Source of the DNA: JAABQG01 sp963726365
Lineage (GTDB): Bacteria; Pseudomonadota; Gammaproteobacteria; Burkholderiales; Burkholderiaceae_C
Length of the DNA stretch: 64,000 bases
Direction of reading: 5' to 3'
Assembly: GCA_963726365.1 (NCBI GenBank)
Contig: CAVSCI010000021.1
Location: forward strand, 62,001 to 126,000
Positions 1-9,228 of this stretch are shown one piece after another. Position numbers and translations under genes: made by a program. A model generated the notes under the pieces. The model saw only the letters and a list, made by a program, of their open reading frames with translations, searched no databases and was not told where the DNA came from. How positions within the stretch are numbered: the first letter of the stretch is position 1; the number at the start of each line of letters is the position of its first letter.

Positions 1-3000
1 GCGGGGCAGCCTCCTCGGAGGGCAGCGAATTGCACGAAGTGAAGAGCGTGGGGGCGTATGACCTCTGGCGCTTCTCCACCGGCCTGCACTGCCCCGACAG
101 CGACCTGCGCTACACCGACCCGATTCCCTCGGCCTTCTCGTTCAATTCGGCGGTGGGCGCGTGCGAAACCTGCCGTGGTTTTGGCCGCGTGATCGGCGTG
201 GACTACGGCCTGGTGATTCCGAACGACAAGCTGACTCTTCGTGCGGGCGCCATCAAGCCCATGCAGACGCCGGCGTGGAAGGAGGCGCAGGACGATCTGA
301 TGCGCCATGCCGAAACGGCCGGCATCCCGCGCGACACACCCTGGAACAAGCTCACGCCCGAGCAGCAGGGCTGGGTGATCAACGGCTCGCCCCACTGGAA
401 CGGCAAGTGGAACCAGCACTGGTTCGGCATCAAGCGCTTCTTTGAGTATCTGGAAAGCAAGTCCTACAAGATGCACATCCGCGTGCTGCTGTCCAAGTAC
501 CGCAGCTACACGCCTTGCGGCACCTGTGGCGGTGCGCGCCTGAAGACCGAGAGCCTGCTCTGGCGCATCGGCTCGAAAGAGGACGCCGACGCGGTGATGG
601 CGCCGTCGCAGCCGCTTCATGCCGGCAGGTGTGAGCTGGACGCGCGCGCAACTCGAAGCCCTGCCGGGTCTGTGCCTGCACGACCTGATGCTGATGCCGC
701 TGGACCGGCTGCGCCGCTTCTTCGAATCGATGACCCAGACGCCGCGTGTCGCGGCCAACGAGGGCGAGACCCAGGCGCTGAAACTGCTGTTCGAGGAAAT
801 CACCACCCGCCTCAAGTACCTGTGCGATGTCGGCATCGGCTACCTCACGCTGGACCGCCAGAGCCGCACCCTCAGCGGGCGGCGAGGTGCAGCGCATCAA
901 CCTGACCACGGCCCTCGGCACCTCGCTGGTCAACACCCTGTTCGTGCTGGACGAGCCCAGCATCGGCCTGCACCCGCGCGACATGCACCGCATCATCAAG
1001 GCCATGCAGCGCCTGCGCGACGCCGGCAACACGCTGGTGGTGGTGGAGCACGACCCGGCCGTGATGCTGGCCGCCGACCGCATGATCGACATGGGCCCCG
1101 GCCCCGGCGAGCGCGGCGGGCAGATCGTGTTTGACGGCACCACCGACGCGCTGCGCAGTGCCGACACGCTGACCGGCGCCTACCTGGGCGGGCGCAAGCA
1201 GGTCGGCATGGGCTTCAAGCGCATGGTGACCGACCACACGCCACGCCTCATCCTTGAAGGCGTGCGCGAGCACAACCTGAAGAACGTCACCGCCGAAATC
1301 CCGTTGCAGCGGCTGGTCTGCGTGACCGGTGTCAGCGGCTCGGGCAAGTCCAGCCTGATCCAGGACGTGCTGGCCCCGGCGCTGCTGCGCCATTTCGGCA
1401 AGGCGACGGAATCCGCCAGGCGCGCACGACCGCCTGCTGGGGGCGGACCACCTGAGCGAAGCCGTGTTCGTGGACCAGTCGCCCATCGGCAAGACGGCGC
1501 GCTCCAACCCGGCGAGCTATGTCGGCGCCTGGGACGCGGTGCGCGAGATCTTTGCCACCGCGCCGCTGTCGCGCCAGCGCGGCTACACCGCCAGCAAGTT
1601 CAGCTTCAACAGCGGCGACGGGCGCTGTCCGACCTGCGGCGGCTCCGGCTTCGAGCATGTGGAGATGCAGTTCCTGAGCGACGTGTACCTGCGCTGCCCG
1701 GACTGCAACGGCCAGCGTTACCGGCCCGAGATTCTGGAAATCACCATCGAACGCCAGCCGCTCGGCGCGATCCATCCGCGCGCCATGAACGTGGCCGACG
1801 TGCTGGACCTGACCGTCAGCGAGGCCGCCGCCGTCTTTGCCCACGACCGCGACGTCATCCGCGCCTTGCAGCCCATCGTCGACGTGGGGCTGGAGTACGT
1901 CAAGCTGGGCCAGCCGGTGCCCACGCTGTCGGGCGGCGAGGCGCAGCGCCTGAAGCTGGCAGGTTTCCTGGCCGAGGCGGCGCGCAGCGGTTCGAAAGGC
2001 GCCAGCGCCAGCCGACAGCCGCTGGCGCGCAAGGGCACGTTGTTCCTTTTCGACGAGCCCACCACCGGCCTGCACTTCGACGACATCGCCAAGCTCATGC
2101 GCGCGCTGCGCAAGCTGCTGGATGCCGGCCATTCGCTGGTGGTGATCGAGCACAACCTCGACGTGATCCGCGCCAGCGACTGGCTGATCGACCTCGGCCC
2201 CGAAGGCGGTGACGCGGGCGGCCTGATCGTCGCGCAGGGCACGCCCGAGGACGTGCGCCTGCATGCCACCTCGCACACGGGCAAGGCGCTGCGCGACTAC
2301 GACAGTTCGCTGGGGCTCGGCAGTCATCGCGTCGAAGAGCGCGCCGGGTGGGATCCGGCGTCACTGCGCGGTCATGCGCCGCGACGAACCGCCCAACGCG
2401 ATCCAGATCATCAACGCCCGCGAACACAACCTCAAGTCCTGAGCGTCAACATTCCGCGCGGCAAGTTCAGCGTGGTCACGGGCGTCAGCGGCTCGGGCAA
2501 GTCCACGCTGGCCTTCGACATCCTGTTCAACGAAGGCCAGCGCCGCTACCTGGAGAGCCTGAACGCCTACGCGCGCAGCATCGTGCAGCCGGCGGGCCGG
2601 CCCGAGGTGGATGCGGTCTATGGCATTCCGCCCACGGTGGCGATCGAGCAGCGCCTGTCGCGCGGCGGGCGCAAGAGCACGGTCGGCACCACCACCGAGG
2701 TCTGGCATTTCCTGCGCCTGCTCTATGTGAAGCTCGGCGTGCAGCACTGCATCCACGACGGCGCGGCGGTGCAGCCGCAGACGCCCGAGCGCATCGCGGC
2801 GCAGCTGATGACGCAGTTCCGCGGCCAGCACATCGGGCTGCTGGCGCCGCTGGTCATGAACCGCAAGGGCGTCTACACCGAGCTGGCCGACTGGGCCCGC
2901 CCGCGCGGCTACACCCACCTGCGCGTGGACGGCAACTTCCTGCCGACCACCGGCTTTCCGCGCATCGACCGCTTCAAGGAACACACCATCGAGCTGCCGG

Positions 3001-4089
3001 TGCTTGAGCCTGGACATGCAAGCCCGAGAACGAGACGCTGCTGCGCGACGCACTGGCCCGCGCGCTGGAGCATGGCAAGGGCGTGGTCCATGTGCTGAGC
3101 GACCTGACCGGCCTGCGCGCCGCGATGATCGCCGGCACGCCGACGGCCGGCATCGGCAAGTTGCTGGCGTTCTCCACCCAGCGCGCCTGCCCGGTGTGCA
3201 GCACCAGTTACGCCGAACTCGACCCGCGCCTGTTCTCCTACAACAGCAAGCACGGCTGGTGCCCCGACTGCGTGGGCACGGGCGTGAGGCTCACCAAGGA
3301 GCAGCGCAAGGTGTTCGACGACTCGGTGCGCGACGACGACCACAAGGGCCGCGAGCAGACCTTCGCCGAGCCCGAGGCGGAGGACGTGACCGACGCCGCC
3401 TGCCCGACCTGCCAGGGCACGCGGCTGAACGCCACGGCGCGGGCCGTGCGGTTTGGCGCCGTGGCGACCACAGGTGTCGCCGGCATCGGCATCACCGACC
3501 TGGCGCGCCTGGCCGTGACCGACATCCGCCAGTGGGTCGAGGCGCTGGCGCTGACCGGCCGCGACAGCGAGATTGCGCGCGACCTGGTGCCCGAGATCAA
3601 GAGCCGCCTCGAATTCCTGGAAGAAGTCGGTCTGGGCTACCTCACGCTGGACCGCGGCGCGCCCACGCTCAGCGGTGGCGAGGCCCAGCGCATCCGCCTG
3701 GCCGCGCAGCTCGGCAGCAACCTGCAAGGCGTGTGCTACGTGCTCGACGAGCCCACCATCGGCCTGCACGCGCGCGACAACCAGATCCTGCTGAACGCGC
3801 TGAAGACGCTGAGCGACAAGGGCAACACGCTGGTGGTGGTGGAGCACGATGAAGACACCATCCGCCGCGCCGACCACATCATCGACATCGGCCCCAGCGC
3901 CGGCAAGCGCGGCGGGCGGCTGGTGGCCGAGGGTAGCGTGAAGGACATCACCGACGCCGGCGACTCCCAGACCGGGCGCTATCTGCTGCACGCCATGAAG
4001 CACCCGTTGCAGGCGCGCCGGCCAGTTGGAGCGGCGCTTTCGAATGGACCGGCTCCGGATCCCGGGGTGGTGGAGACTCGCGATGCAGT

Positions 4090-4114
4090 GAAATTGGGGT
4101 CGGATCCCAATTTC
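4090..4114. repeat. REP-like palindrome, copy 1, inside UvrA linker
   Basis: A 25-base imperfect palindrome with arms GAAATTGGG and CCCAATTTC. It lies inside the linker of the UvrA-like gene and is read in frame as KLGSDPNF. The sequence resembles REP elements mobilised by RAYT transposases. That link is an inference, because no transposase is seen in the window. Confidence 0.75.
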
Positions 4115-4149
4115 GCCCCAAGACCGTCCAAGAAAGCCGCTGCGTTATC

Positions 4150-4174
4150 GAAATTGGGCTCTGACCCCAATTTC
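4150..4174. repeat. REP-like palindrome, copy 2, inside UvrA linker
   Basis: Second copy, starting exactly 60 bases after the first, with the same GAAATTGGG and CCCAATTTC arms around a different centre. It also encodes KLGSDPNF, so both copies keep the reading frame and give the same eight residues. Confidence 0.75.
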
Positions 4175-5261
4175 ACGGGCCACGAAGTCCAGGCTTGGAT
4201 CACCGTCACCGGTGCCACCCTGCACAACCTGCAAAACGTCGACGCCGCCGTCCCCCTCCAGCGCCTGGTCGCCGTCACCGGCGTGTCCGGCTCCGGCAAA
4301 TCCACGCTGGCGCGCGACGTGCTGCTGGCCAGCGTGCAGGCGCTGGTGACGCAGCGCGCCACCAAGGCCGGCCGCGATGCGATGGCGGCAGGGCAGTTCC
4401 CCGCGCTGACCGGCTGCAGCGGCCTGACCGGCTTCGAGTCCATCGACCGCGTGCTCGAAGTGGACCAGACGCCCATCGGCAAGACGCCGCGCAGCTGCCC
4501 CGCCACCTACATCGGCTTCTGGGACACCATCCGCAAGCTGTTTGCGGAGACCCTGGAGGCCAAGGCGCGTGGCTACGCGGCGGGGCGCTTCTCTTTCAAT
4601 ACCGGCGAGGGGCGCTGCCCCAGCTGCGAAGGGCAGGGCATCCGCACCATCGCCATGAGCTTCCTGCCCGACGTGAAGGTGCTCTGCGAAACCTGCCACG
4701 GCGCGCGCTTCAACCCCGAGACGCTGGCGGTGACCTGGCGCGGCAAGAGCATCGGCGACATCCTGCAGATGGAGGTCGACGAAGCGGTCGACTTCTTCGC
4801 TTCCATGCCCAATATCAGCCACCCGCTGCAACTGCTGAAAGACGTGGGCCTGGGCTACCTGACGCTGGGCCAGCCGTCGCCCACGCTCTCGGGTGGCGAA
4901 GCGCAGCGCATCAAGCTCGTCACCGAACTGTCCAAGGTGCGCGACGACATCGAGCCGGCGCGGCCAGAAAGCCCCGCACACCCTCTACGTGCTGGACGAG
5001 CCGACCGTCGGCCTGCACATGGCCGACGTGGACAAGCTGATCCGCGTGCTGCACCGCCTGGTCGATGGCGGCCACAGCGTGGTGGTGATCGAGCACGACC
5101 TGGACGTGATCGCCGAGGCCGACTGGATCATCGACCTCGGCCCCGAGGGCGGCCGGGCAGGTGGCCGCATCGTGGCCGCCGCGACGCCGGAAGACGTGGT
5201 GCGCTCGGGCACACACACCGGGGTGGCGCTGGCGCCGGTACTGGCCCGGGGGTGATGAAAC

Positions 5262-5325
5262 TCCTGTATCAATAGCAGTAAGCGTCCACTCCATGCTGGG
5301 AAAGGACTGTTTCTTATCAGAATCA
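5262..5325 (+). repeat. Dispersed hairpin repeat, copy 1
   Basis: Diverged copy of the roughly 60-bp family: ATCAATAGC, then a spacer, then CCACTCCATGCTGGGAA and a T-rich, AATCAG tail. It is intergenic, directly after the UvrA-like stop codon and before the Bug-type gene. Confidence 0.6.
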
Positions 5326-5430
5326 GGGCGTGGAACATGGGTGACAGGCTGTCAGGGCTTTCCAGATGGCTTTCGAGCCCGGGTTCCGGTTGAATAGGGT
5401 CCACGTCACCCATTCGATCAGGAGAAACCC

Positions 5431-6393
5431 ATGAAACGCCGCCACCTCGTCCAGCTCGCCGCCGCCACGTTGGCCGCACCTGCCTTCACGGCCAGTGCCC
5501 AAGCCTTCCCGACCAAACCGATCAAGCTGATCATTGCCTTTCCCGCAGGGGGGCCGACCGACATCACCATGCGCGCGTTGGCCGACAGCGCCAGCAAGAT
5601 CCTGGGCCAGCCGGTCATCGTCGAGAACAAGCCCGGCGCGGGCGGCACGCTGCCGGCGCAGGCGCTGCAGACCGCCCCGGCGGACGGCTACACCCTGGCG
5701 CAGATTCCGCTGGGCGTGTTTCGCCTGCCTTACACCACCAAGATCAACTGGGACCCGGTGAAGGACATCACCTACGTGCTCAACGTCACCGGGTACGCCT
5801 TCGGCCTGGTGGTTCCGGCCGATTCCCAACTGAAGACCTGGACGCATTTTGTCGCCTGGGCCAAGGCCAACCCGGGCAAGCTGACCTACGGCTCCACCGG
5901 CACCATGACCAGCCCGCACCTGACGATGGAGCTGATCGCGCAGAAGCTGAATCTGGAACTGCTGCACGTGCCCTACAAGGGCAGCGCCGACCTGATGCAG
6001 TCCATCCTGGGGGGCAACATCATGGCGGCGGCCGACTCCACCGGCTTCGCGCCGCAGGTCGAGGCCGGCAAGCTGCGCGTGCTCAACACCTGGGGCGCCG
6101 AGCGGCTGGCCAAGTTCCCGGACGCGCCCACGCTCAAGGAACTGGGGCTGGACCTGGTGCAGAACTCCCCCTTCGGGATCGGGGCCCCGAAGGGCACGCC
6201 GCCGGCGGTGGTCAAGCGCCTGCACGACGCCTTCAAGCAGGCCATGGAGCAGGAGAGCTACATCACCGCGCTCAAGCGCTACGACATGGTGCCCATGTAC
6301 ATGAGCAGCGCCCAGTACCAGAAGTTCGCGCAGGACACTTTCGTGAAGGAAAAGGCGCTGGTCGAGAAGCTGGGGCTGGCCAAGCCGCAGTGA
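5431..6393 (+). CDS. Bug/TctC-family tripartite tricarboxylate transporter substrate-binding protein
   Basis: Periplasmic binding protein of the Bug (TctC) family, 320 residues, a family greatly expanded in Burkholderiales. Residues 1-25 form a signal peptide that begins MKRRHLVQL and ends ASAQA, and the paired arginines could indicate Tat export. The mature start (FPTKPIKLIIAFPAGGPTDI) is the family hallmark. The ATG at 5,431 follows a good AGGAG site. No TctA or TctB membrane subunits are adjacent, which is usual for orphan Bug proteins. The ligand, probably a carboxylate, cannot be read from the sequence. Confidence 0.9.
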   Translation: MKRRHLVQLAAATLAAPAFTASAQAFPTKPIKLIIAFPAGGPTDITMRALADSASKILGQPVIVENKPGAGGTLPAQALQTAPADGYTLAQIPLGVFRLPYTTKINWDPVKDITYVLNVTGYAFGLVVPADSQLKTWTHFVAWAKANPGKLTYGSTGTMTSPHLTMELIAQKLNLELLHVPYKGSADLMQSILGGNIMAAADSTGFAPQVEAGKLRVLNTWGAERLAKFPDAPTLKELGLDLVQNSPFGIGAPKGTPPAVVKRLHDAFKQAMEQESYITALKRYDMVPMYMSSAQYQKFAQDTFVKEKALVEKLGLAKPQ

Positions 6394-6417
6394 CGCCTGC
6401 CGGGGCCTATGCGGCCG

Positions 6418-7281
6418 TCAGCGCCGGGCAGCGGTCAGCAGCAGCTCGTTCGGTCCCGCCCAGCCTGTTGCTGTGGTGAATGCGCCCAGGCGCTCCTCAA
6501 TCTCGACCCAGGCGGCATTTGCGGCAGTGGGGTCCAGATTGCCCAGAATCTGCTGGATGGGACTTGCGGAGGCGCGGACGAAATCGATGTAATGCTTCGC
6601 CGATGGCAAGTGAAACGGGGCCTCGATCACCGTGCTTGCGACATCCTTGAAGCCCGCGCCGCGGAACAGTTCGTCGGCCAGACCGGGCTTGCCCAGGCTC
6701 AGCAGGCCACCGGGCTGGAACGGATCGCGCGGCGGCAATCCGGCATGTTTGAGCGCGGTGGACATCAGTATCGTGATGCACGGGTTTTTTTCCGGTCTGG
6801 AAAATACCATCGTGCAGACCCCGCCACCCGGACGCACAGCCCGGTACATTTCGCGCAGGCCCTCCAGCGGGTGGGGAAAGAGCATCAGCCCGAGCCGGCA
6901 CACGGCGGCGTCGAAGCTCTCCGACTCGACCGGCAGGCATTCGCCGTCGGCCACACGCGTCTCCACATTCGTCAGGCCGGCGCGCCCGGCGTTGTCCCTG
7001 GCCAGCGCCAGGATGGCGGGTGAGAGGTCGGTTGCCAGCACGAAGCCCTCCAGACCGACCTTTTGCGCAATGTCCAGCGTCTGGTCGCCAGCGCCAGCGG
7101 CCACGTCAAGCACGCGCGAACCTGTGCCGATGCCTGCCATCTGCAGCATGGCACCGGTGGCGCCGCTGAGCCAGGCCCGAATCTGGGGGGTGTGCACATT
7201 CCAGCCTCCGGCTGACTGGTCCCATTGGTCTCGAATGGCGGCCTTGAGAATTGCAGGGTCAGTGGTGTGGGCTGTCAACAT
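6418..7281 (-). CDS. Class I SAM-dependent methyltransferase
   Basis: A 287-residue methyltransferase. Motif I is VLDVAAGAGDQ at residues 57-67, followed by ATDLSPAIL (acidic ribose-binding region) and a RLGLMLFPHP stretch typical of UbiE/Methyltransf_11 relatives. The start at 7,281 (MLTAHTTDP) has a GGAG site just upstream. A much longer open frame extends to 8,217, but that part lies antisense to the LysR gene and has no support. It is transcribed away from the LysR regulator at 7,384, so that regulator may control it. The substrate is unknown. Confidence 0.85.
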   Translation of the reverse strand: MLTAHTTDPAILKAAIRDQWDQSAGGWNVHTPQIRAWLSGATGAMLQMAGIGTGSRVLDVAAGAGDQTLDIAQKVGLEGFVLATDLSPAILALARDNAGRAGLTNVETRVADGECLPVESESFDAAVCRLGLMLFPHPLEGLREMYRAVRPGGGVCTMVFSRPEKNPCITILMSTALKHAGLPPRDPFQPGGLLSLGKPGLADELFRGAGFKDVASTVIEAPFHLPSAKHYIDFVRASASPIQQILGNLDPTAANAAWVEIEERLGAFTTATGWAGPNELLLTAARR

Positions 7282-7383
7282 GGGAGGCTCCTTCTGGCAT
7301 GAAATCCCGGGCTGGGGTGGTCGAAGTCTAGGCACCGGGGTCAGTCGGCGATAGCCGCAGACTCGCATAATGGGGCAGCACAA

Positions 7384-8292
7384 ATGCATAACCTGGTGAT
7401 GTTCGACTGGAACGATCTCAAGTACCTGCTGGCCGTCGCGCGTCACGGCAGCACCACTGCGGCGAGCCGCGCGCTGCAGGTCAACCAGTCCACCGTGCAA
7501 CGACGGCTTCTCGAGCTCGAACGGCGCATCGGACAGCCGCTGGTGAAGCGTCACCCATCGGGGTACCGTCTCACGGCGTTCGGTGAGCAGTTGTTGCCGC
7601 AGGCTCAAGGTGTCGAGGAGGCGGTGCTGGCCCTGACGCAGCAGGTTGAAACCTTCCGGCGTGAGGTCAGTGGCGTGGTCCGGGTGACCTGCCCCGAGCC
7701 CCTGGTCTACAGGATCACGAACTCCACCTTGCTGGATCGCTTCCATGCCCGTTTCCCCAGGCTCCAGGTCGAATTCATGATGAGCGACAAGTATCTGGAC
7801 CTGAAGAAGGGGGAGGCGGACATCGCCCTGCGCTCGGGCGATACGGAGGATGACGAACTGGTCGGGCGCAAGATCGGCGATTCGCTGTGGGCCGTCTACG
7901 CCAGCCACAAGTACATCGCGCGCCACGGCCAGCCGAACCGGATTGAGGAACTTGGGCAGCACGAATGGGTCGGTTTCGATGAGGCCATGGCCAACCACCG
8001 CGCGTCTCAATGGTTGCGGCAAGTGGCGCCACAGGCGCATGTCGTCGCCCGAAGCAACAGCGTGCTGGGGCTGGTCTATTCGGTGAAGTCGGGCGTGGGC
8101 CTGGCGCCGTTGCCGACAGCGCTCGGCGACGCGGAGCCTGATCTCGTCCGGGTGCTGGGTCCCATCCCCGAACTCACGCGGATCTGGCGCGTGCTCGCCA
8201 TGCCGGACCTGCGGCATACGCCGCGCGTCTCGGCGCTCTTCGATTTCATGGTCGATGAGATCGAAGCGCTGCGGCCCATCCTCACAGGGTAG
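7384..8292 (+). CDS. LysR-family transcriptional regulator
   Basis: A 302-residue LysR-type regulator. The N-terminal winged helix-turn-helix is clear (DLKYLLAVARHGSTTAASRA, then VNQSTVQRRLLELERRIG), followed by a periplasmic-binding-like effector domain. An alternative ATG at 7,399 (MFDWNDLK) would fit the family start equally well. It is divergent from the methyltransferase gene with about 100 bases between them, the classic arrangement for a LysR gene and its target. The effector is unknown. Confidence 0.88.
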   Translation: MHNLVMFDWNDLKYLLAVARHGSTTAASRALQVNQSTVQRRLLELERRIGQPLVKRHPSGYRLTAFGEQLLPQAQGVEEAVLALTQQVETFRREVSGVVRVTCPEPLVYRITNSTLLDRFHARFPRLQVEFMMSDKYLDLKKGEADIALRSGDTEDDELVGRKIGDSLWAVYASHKYIARHGQPNRIEELGQHEWVGFDEAMANHRASQWLRQVAPQAHVVARSNSVLGLVYSVKSGVGLAPLPTALGDAEPDLVRVLGPIPELTRIWRVLAMPDLRHTPRVSALFDFMVDEIEALRPILTG

Positions 8293-8336
8293 TCTCGCTA
8301 CGAACCGGGATTGCGCCTGGCGCTGCGGACGGGCCG

Positions 8337-9155
8337 CTACGACCGCACCGCGAGGACTGACTGTGCCAACTCGGCAAAACCCGCGCCGCGTTCGCCGGGC
8401 GTCACGTAGCGCGGCAAATGTGTCAGTTCGCGCTCGAAGCGCCGGATGTTCGCAACGCCCACGCTGTGCGGGAAATGCTCAAACATCAACTGGTCGTTGG
8501 TCGAATCGCCGACGTAGACCCAGCGGTCGATCTCGGCGCCGAGGTCGCGGCCGAACAGCTTTCGCACAATCCATCGCGCGCCGTCCCACTTGTTGTGCGC
8601 GCCGAACCAGCCGTTGATGTGGATGCTGCTGACGGTGGCGGTCATGCCCTCGCTGCGAAGGATGGCCACGACTTGCGCAATGGTGGCGGGCGGCAGGTGG
8701 GTGAACTCGCTATGGTCGATGGCAATGTCGGTCTCGCGGCCCGGCGAATCCTGCGCCAGCAACGTACCGGGCACCTCGCGCAGCACGCGCGCCGCCACCT
8801 GCTGCATGCGGGCGAACTGTGCAGCCCGTGTGGCCGCGTCCTGTTGGTATATTTTTGATAGCGAACTGTGACCATTCGACGCTGGGAAATGGCCGTTTTT
8901 CTTTAAAATCAGCGCCGTGGAACCGTTTTCAGCCACGATGGCGTCCACTGGCCAGCTCCGGGCGAAGGGTTCGCTCCAGCCAACCGGCCGGCCGGTGATC
9001 GGGATGACGTGCAGGCCGGCAGCCTTCAAGGCGCCAAGCGCCGCCAGCGCATCCGGCGTGATCGCGCCCTCGGTGGTCAGCGTGTCGTCGATGTCGGTGA
9101 AGACGCCGACGAGCTGGCGGCGGTCTTCGAGGGGCCAGTCGGACAGGGGCTGCAT
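8337..9155 (-). CDS. HAD-IIB family hydrolase (sucrose-phosphatase/MPGP-like) with repeat-encoded insert
   Basis: A Cof-type haloacid dehalogenase phosphatase, 272 residues from the start MQPLSDWPLEDR. The nucleophile motif is DIDDT at residues 21-25, motif II is PITGRPVGW, and the acidic motif is VGDSTND at about 215-221, which looks like the sucrose-phosphatase/mannosyl-3-phosphoglycerate phosphatase subgroup. Residues of about 81-105 (LKKNGHFPASNG and flanks) are encoded by a copy of the dispersed hairpin repeat at 8,850-8,911, read antisense. They interrupt the conserved stretch after AENGS. The open frame extends to 9,266, but the extra part covers a palindromic region and is unlikely to be translated. 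Confidence 0.8.
   Translation of the reverse strand: MQPLSDWPLEDRRQLVGVFTDIDDTLTTEGAITPDALAALGALKAAGLHVIPITGRPVGWSEPFARSWPVDAIVAENGSTALILKKNGHFPASNGHSSLSKIYQQDAATRAAQFARMQQVAARVLREVPGTLLAQDSPGRETDIAIDHSEFTHLPPATIAQVVAILRSEGMTATVSSIHINGWFGAHNKWDGARWIVRKLFGRDLGAEIDRWVYVGDSTNDQLMFEHFPHSVGVANIRRFERELTHLPRYVTPGERGAGFAELAQSVLAVRS
8850..8911 (+). repeat. Dispersed hairpin repeat, copy 2 (inside HAD gene)
   Basis: Well-conserved copy: TTGATAGC, spacer, GACCATTCGACGCTGGGAA, ATGGCC, T-run, AAAATCAG. It lies inside the minus-strand HAD gene in the antisense direction and keeps that frame open. Confidence 0.8.
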
Positions 9156-9172
9156 GGAGTGTGTGCAGGGAT

Positions 9173-9223
9173 GGATCCCGGGTTCCCGGATCAAGTCCGG
9201 GACAGGCTCAACCCGGGATGACA
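9173..9223. repeat. Nested palindrome between the HAD gene and prfC
   Basis: Outer arms TCCCGGGTT and AACCCGGGA enclose an inner CCCGGA-TCAA-GTCCGGG hairpin. No T-run follows on either strand. It could act as a terminator or mRNA-stabilising hairpin between prfC and the HAD gene, or be a repeat element. Confidence 0.55.
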
Positions 9224-9228
9224 AGTTT

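Larger units (their letters stand above)
3..5255 (+). pseudogene. Tandem (double) UvrA-like excinuclease ABC subunit A, 5' truncated by window, multiple frameshifts
   Basis: UvrA recognises DNA damage as an ABC-type ATPase in nucleotide excision repair. Two UvrA units lie in tandem. Unit 1 enters the window inside its first ATPase half and ends near 2,290. Unit 2 runs from about 2,374 to the TGA at 5,253. Seen in order: CxxC zinc pairs, LSGGE signatures, LDEPSIGLHPRD and FDEPTTGLH Walker B motifs, and three VTGVSGSGKS Walker A motifs at about 1,324, 2,479 and 4,278. UvrA itself is about 940 residues, so the product would be about 1,900, a long form I recall from Burkholderiales. The reading frame changes near 612, 878, 1,414, 2,345, 2,439, 3,009, 3,018 and 4,953, and each is repaired by one base. 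Sequence error near a contig edge and true decay are both possible. A linker at about 4,020-4,200 contains two REP-like palindromes. Confidence 0.8.

Noticed and set aside
3..5255. Programmed ribosomal frameshifting in the UvrA-like gene
   Set aside because: There are too many shifts, at sites without slippery heptamers, and mostly single extra bases in GC-rich codons. Error or decay explains it better.
6418..8217. A 599-residue minus-strand reading frame covering the methyltransferase and the LysR gene
   Set aside because: Only the part from 7,281 down looks like a methyltransferase. The rest is antisense to a clear LysR gene and has the arbitrary composition of a shadow frame.
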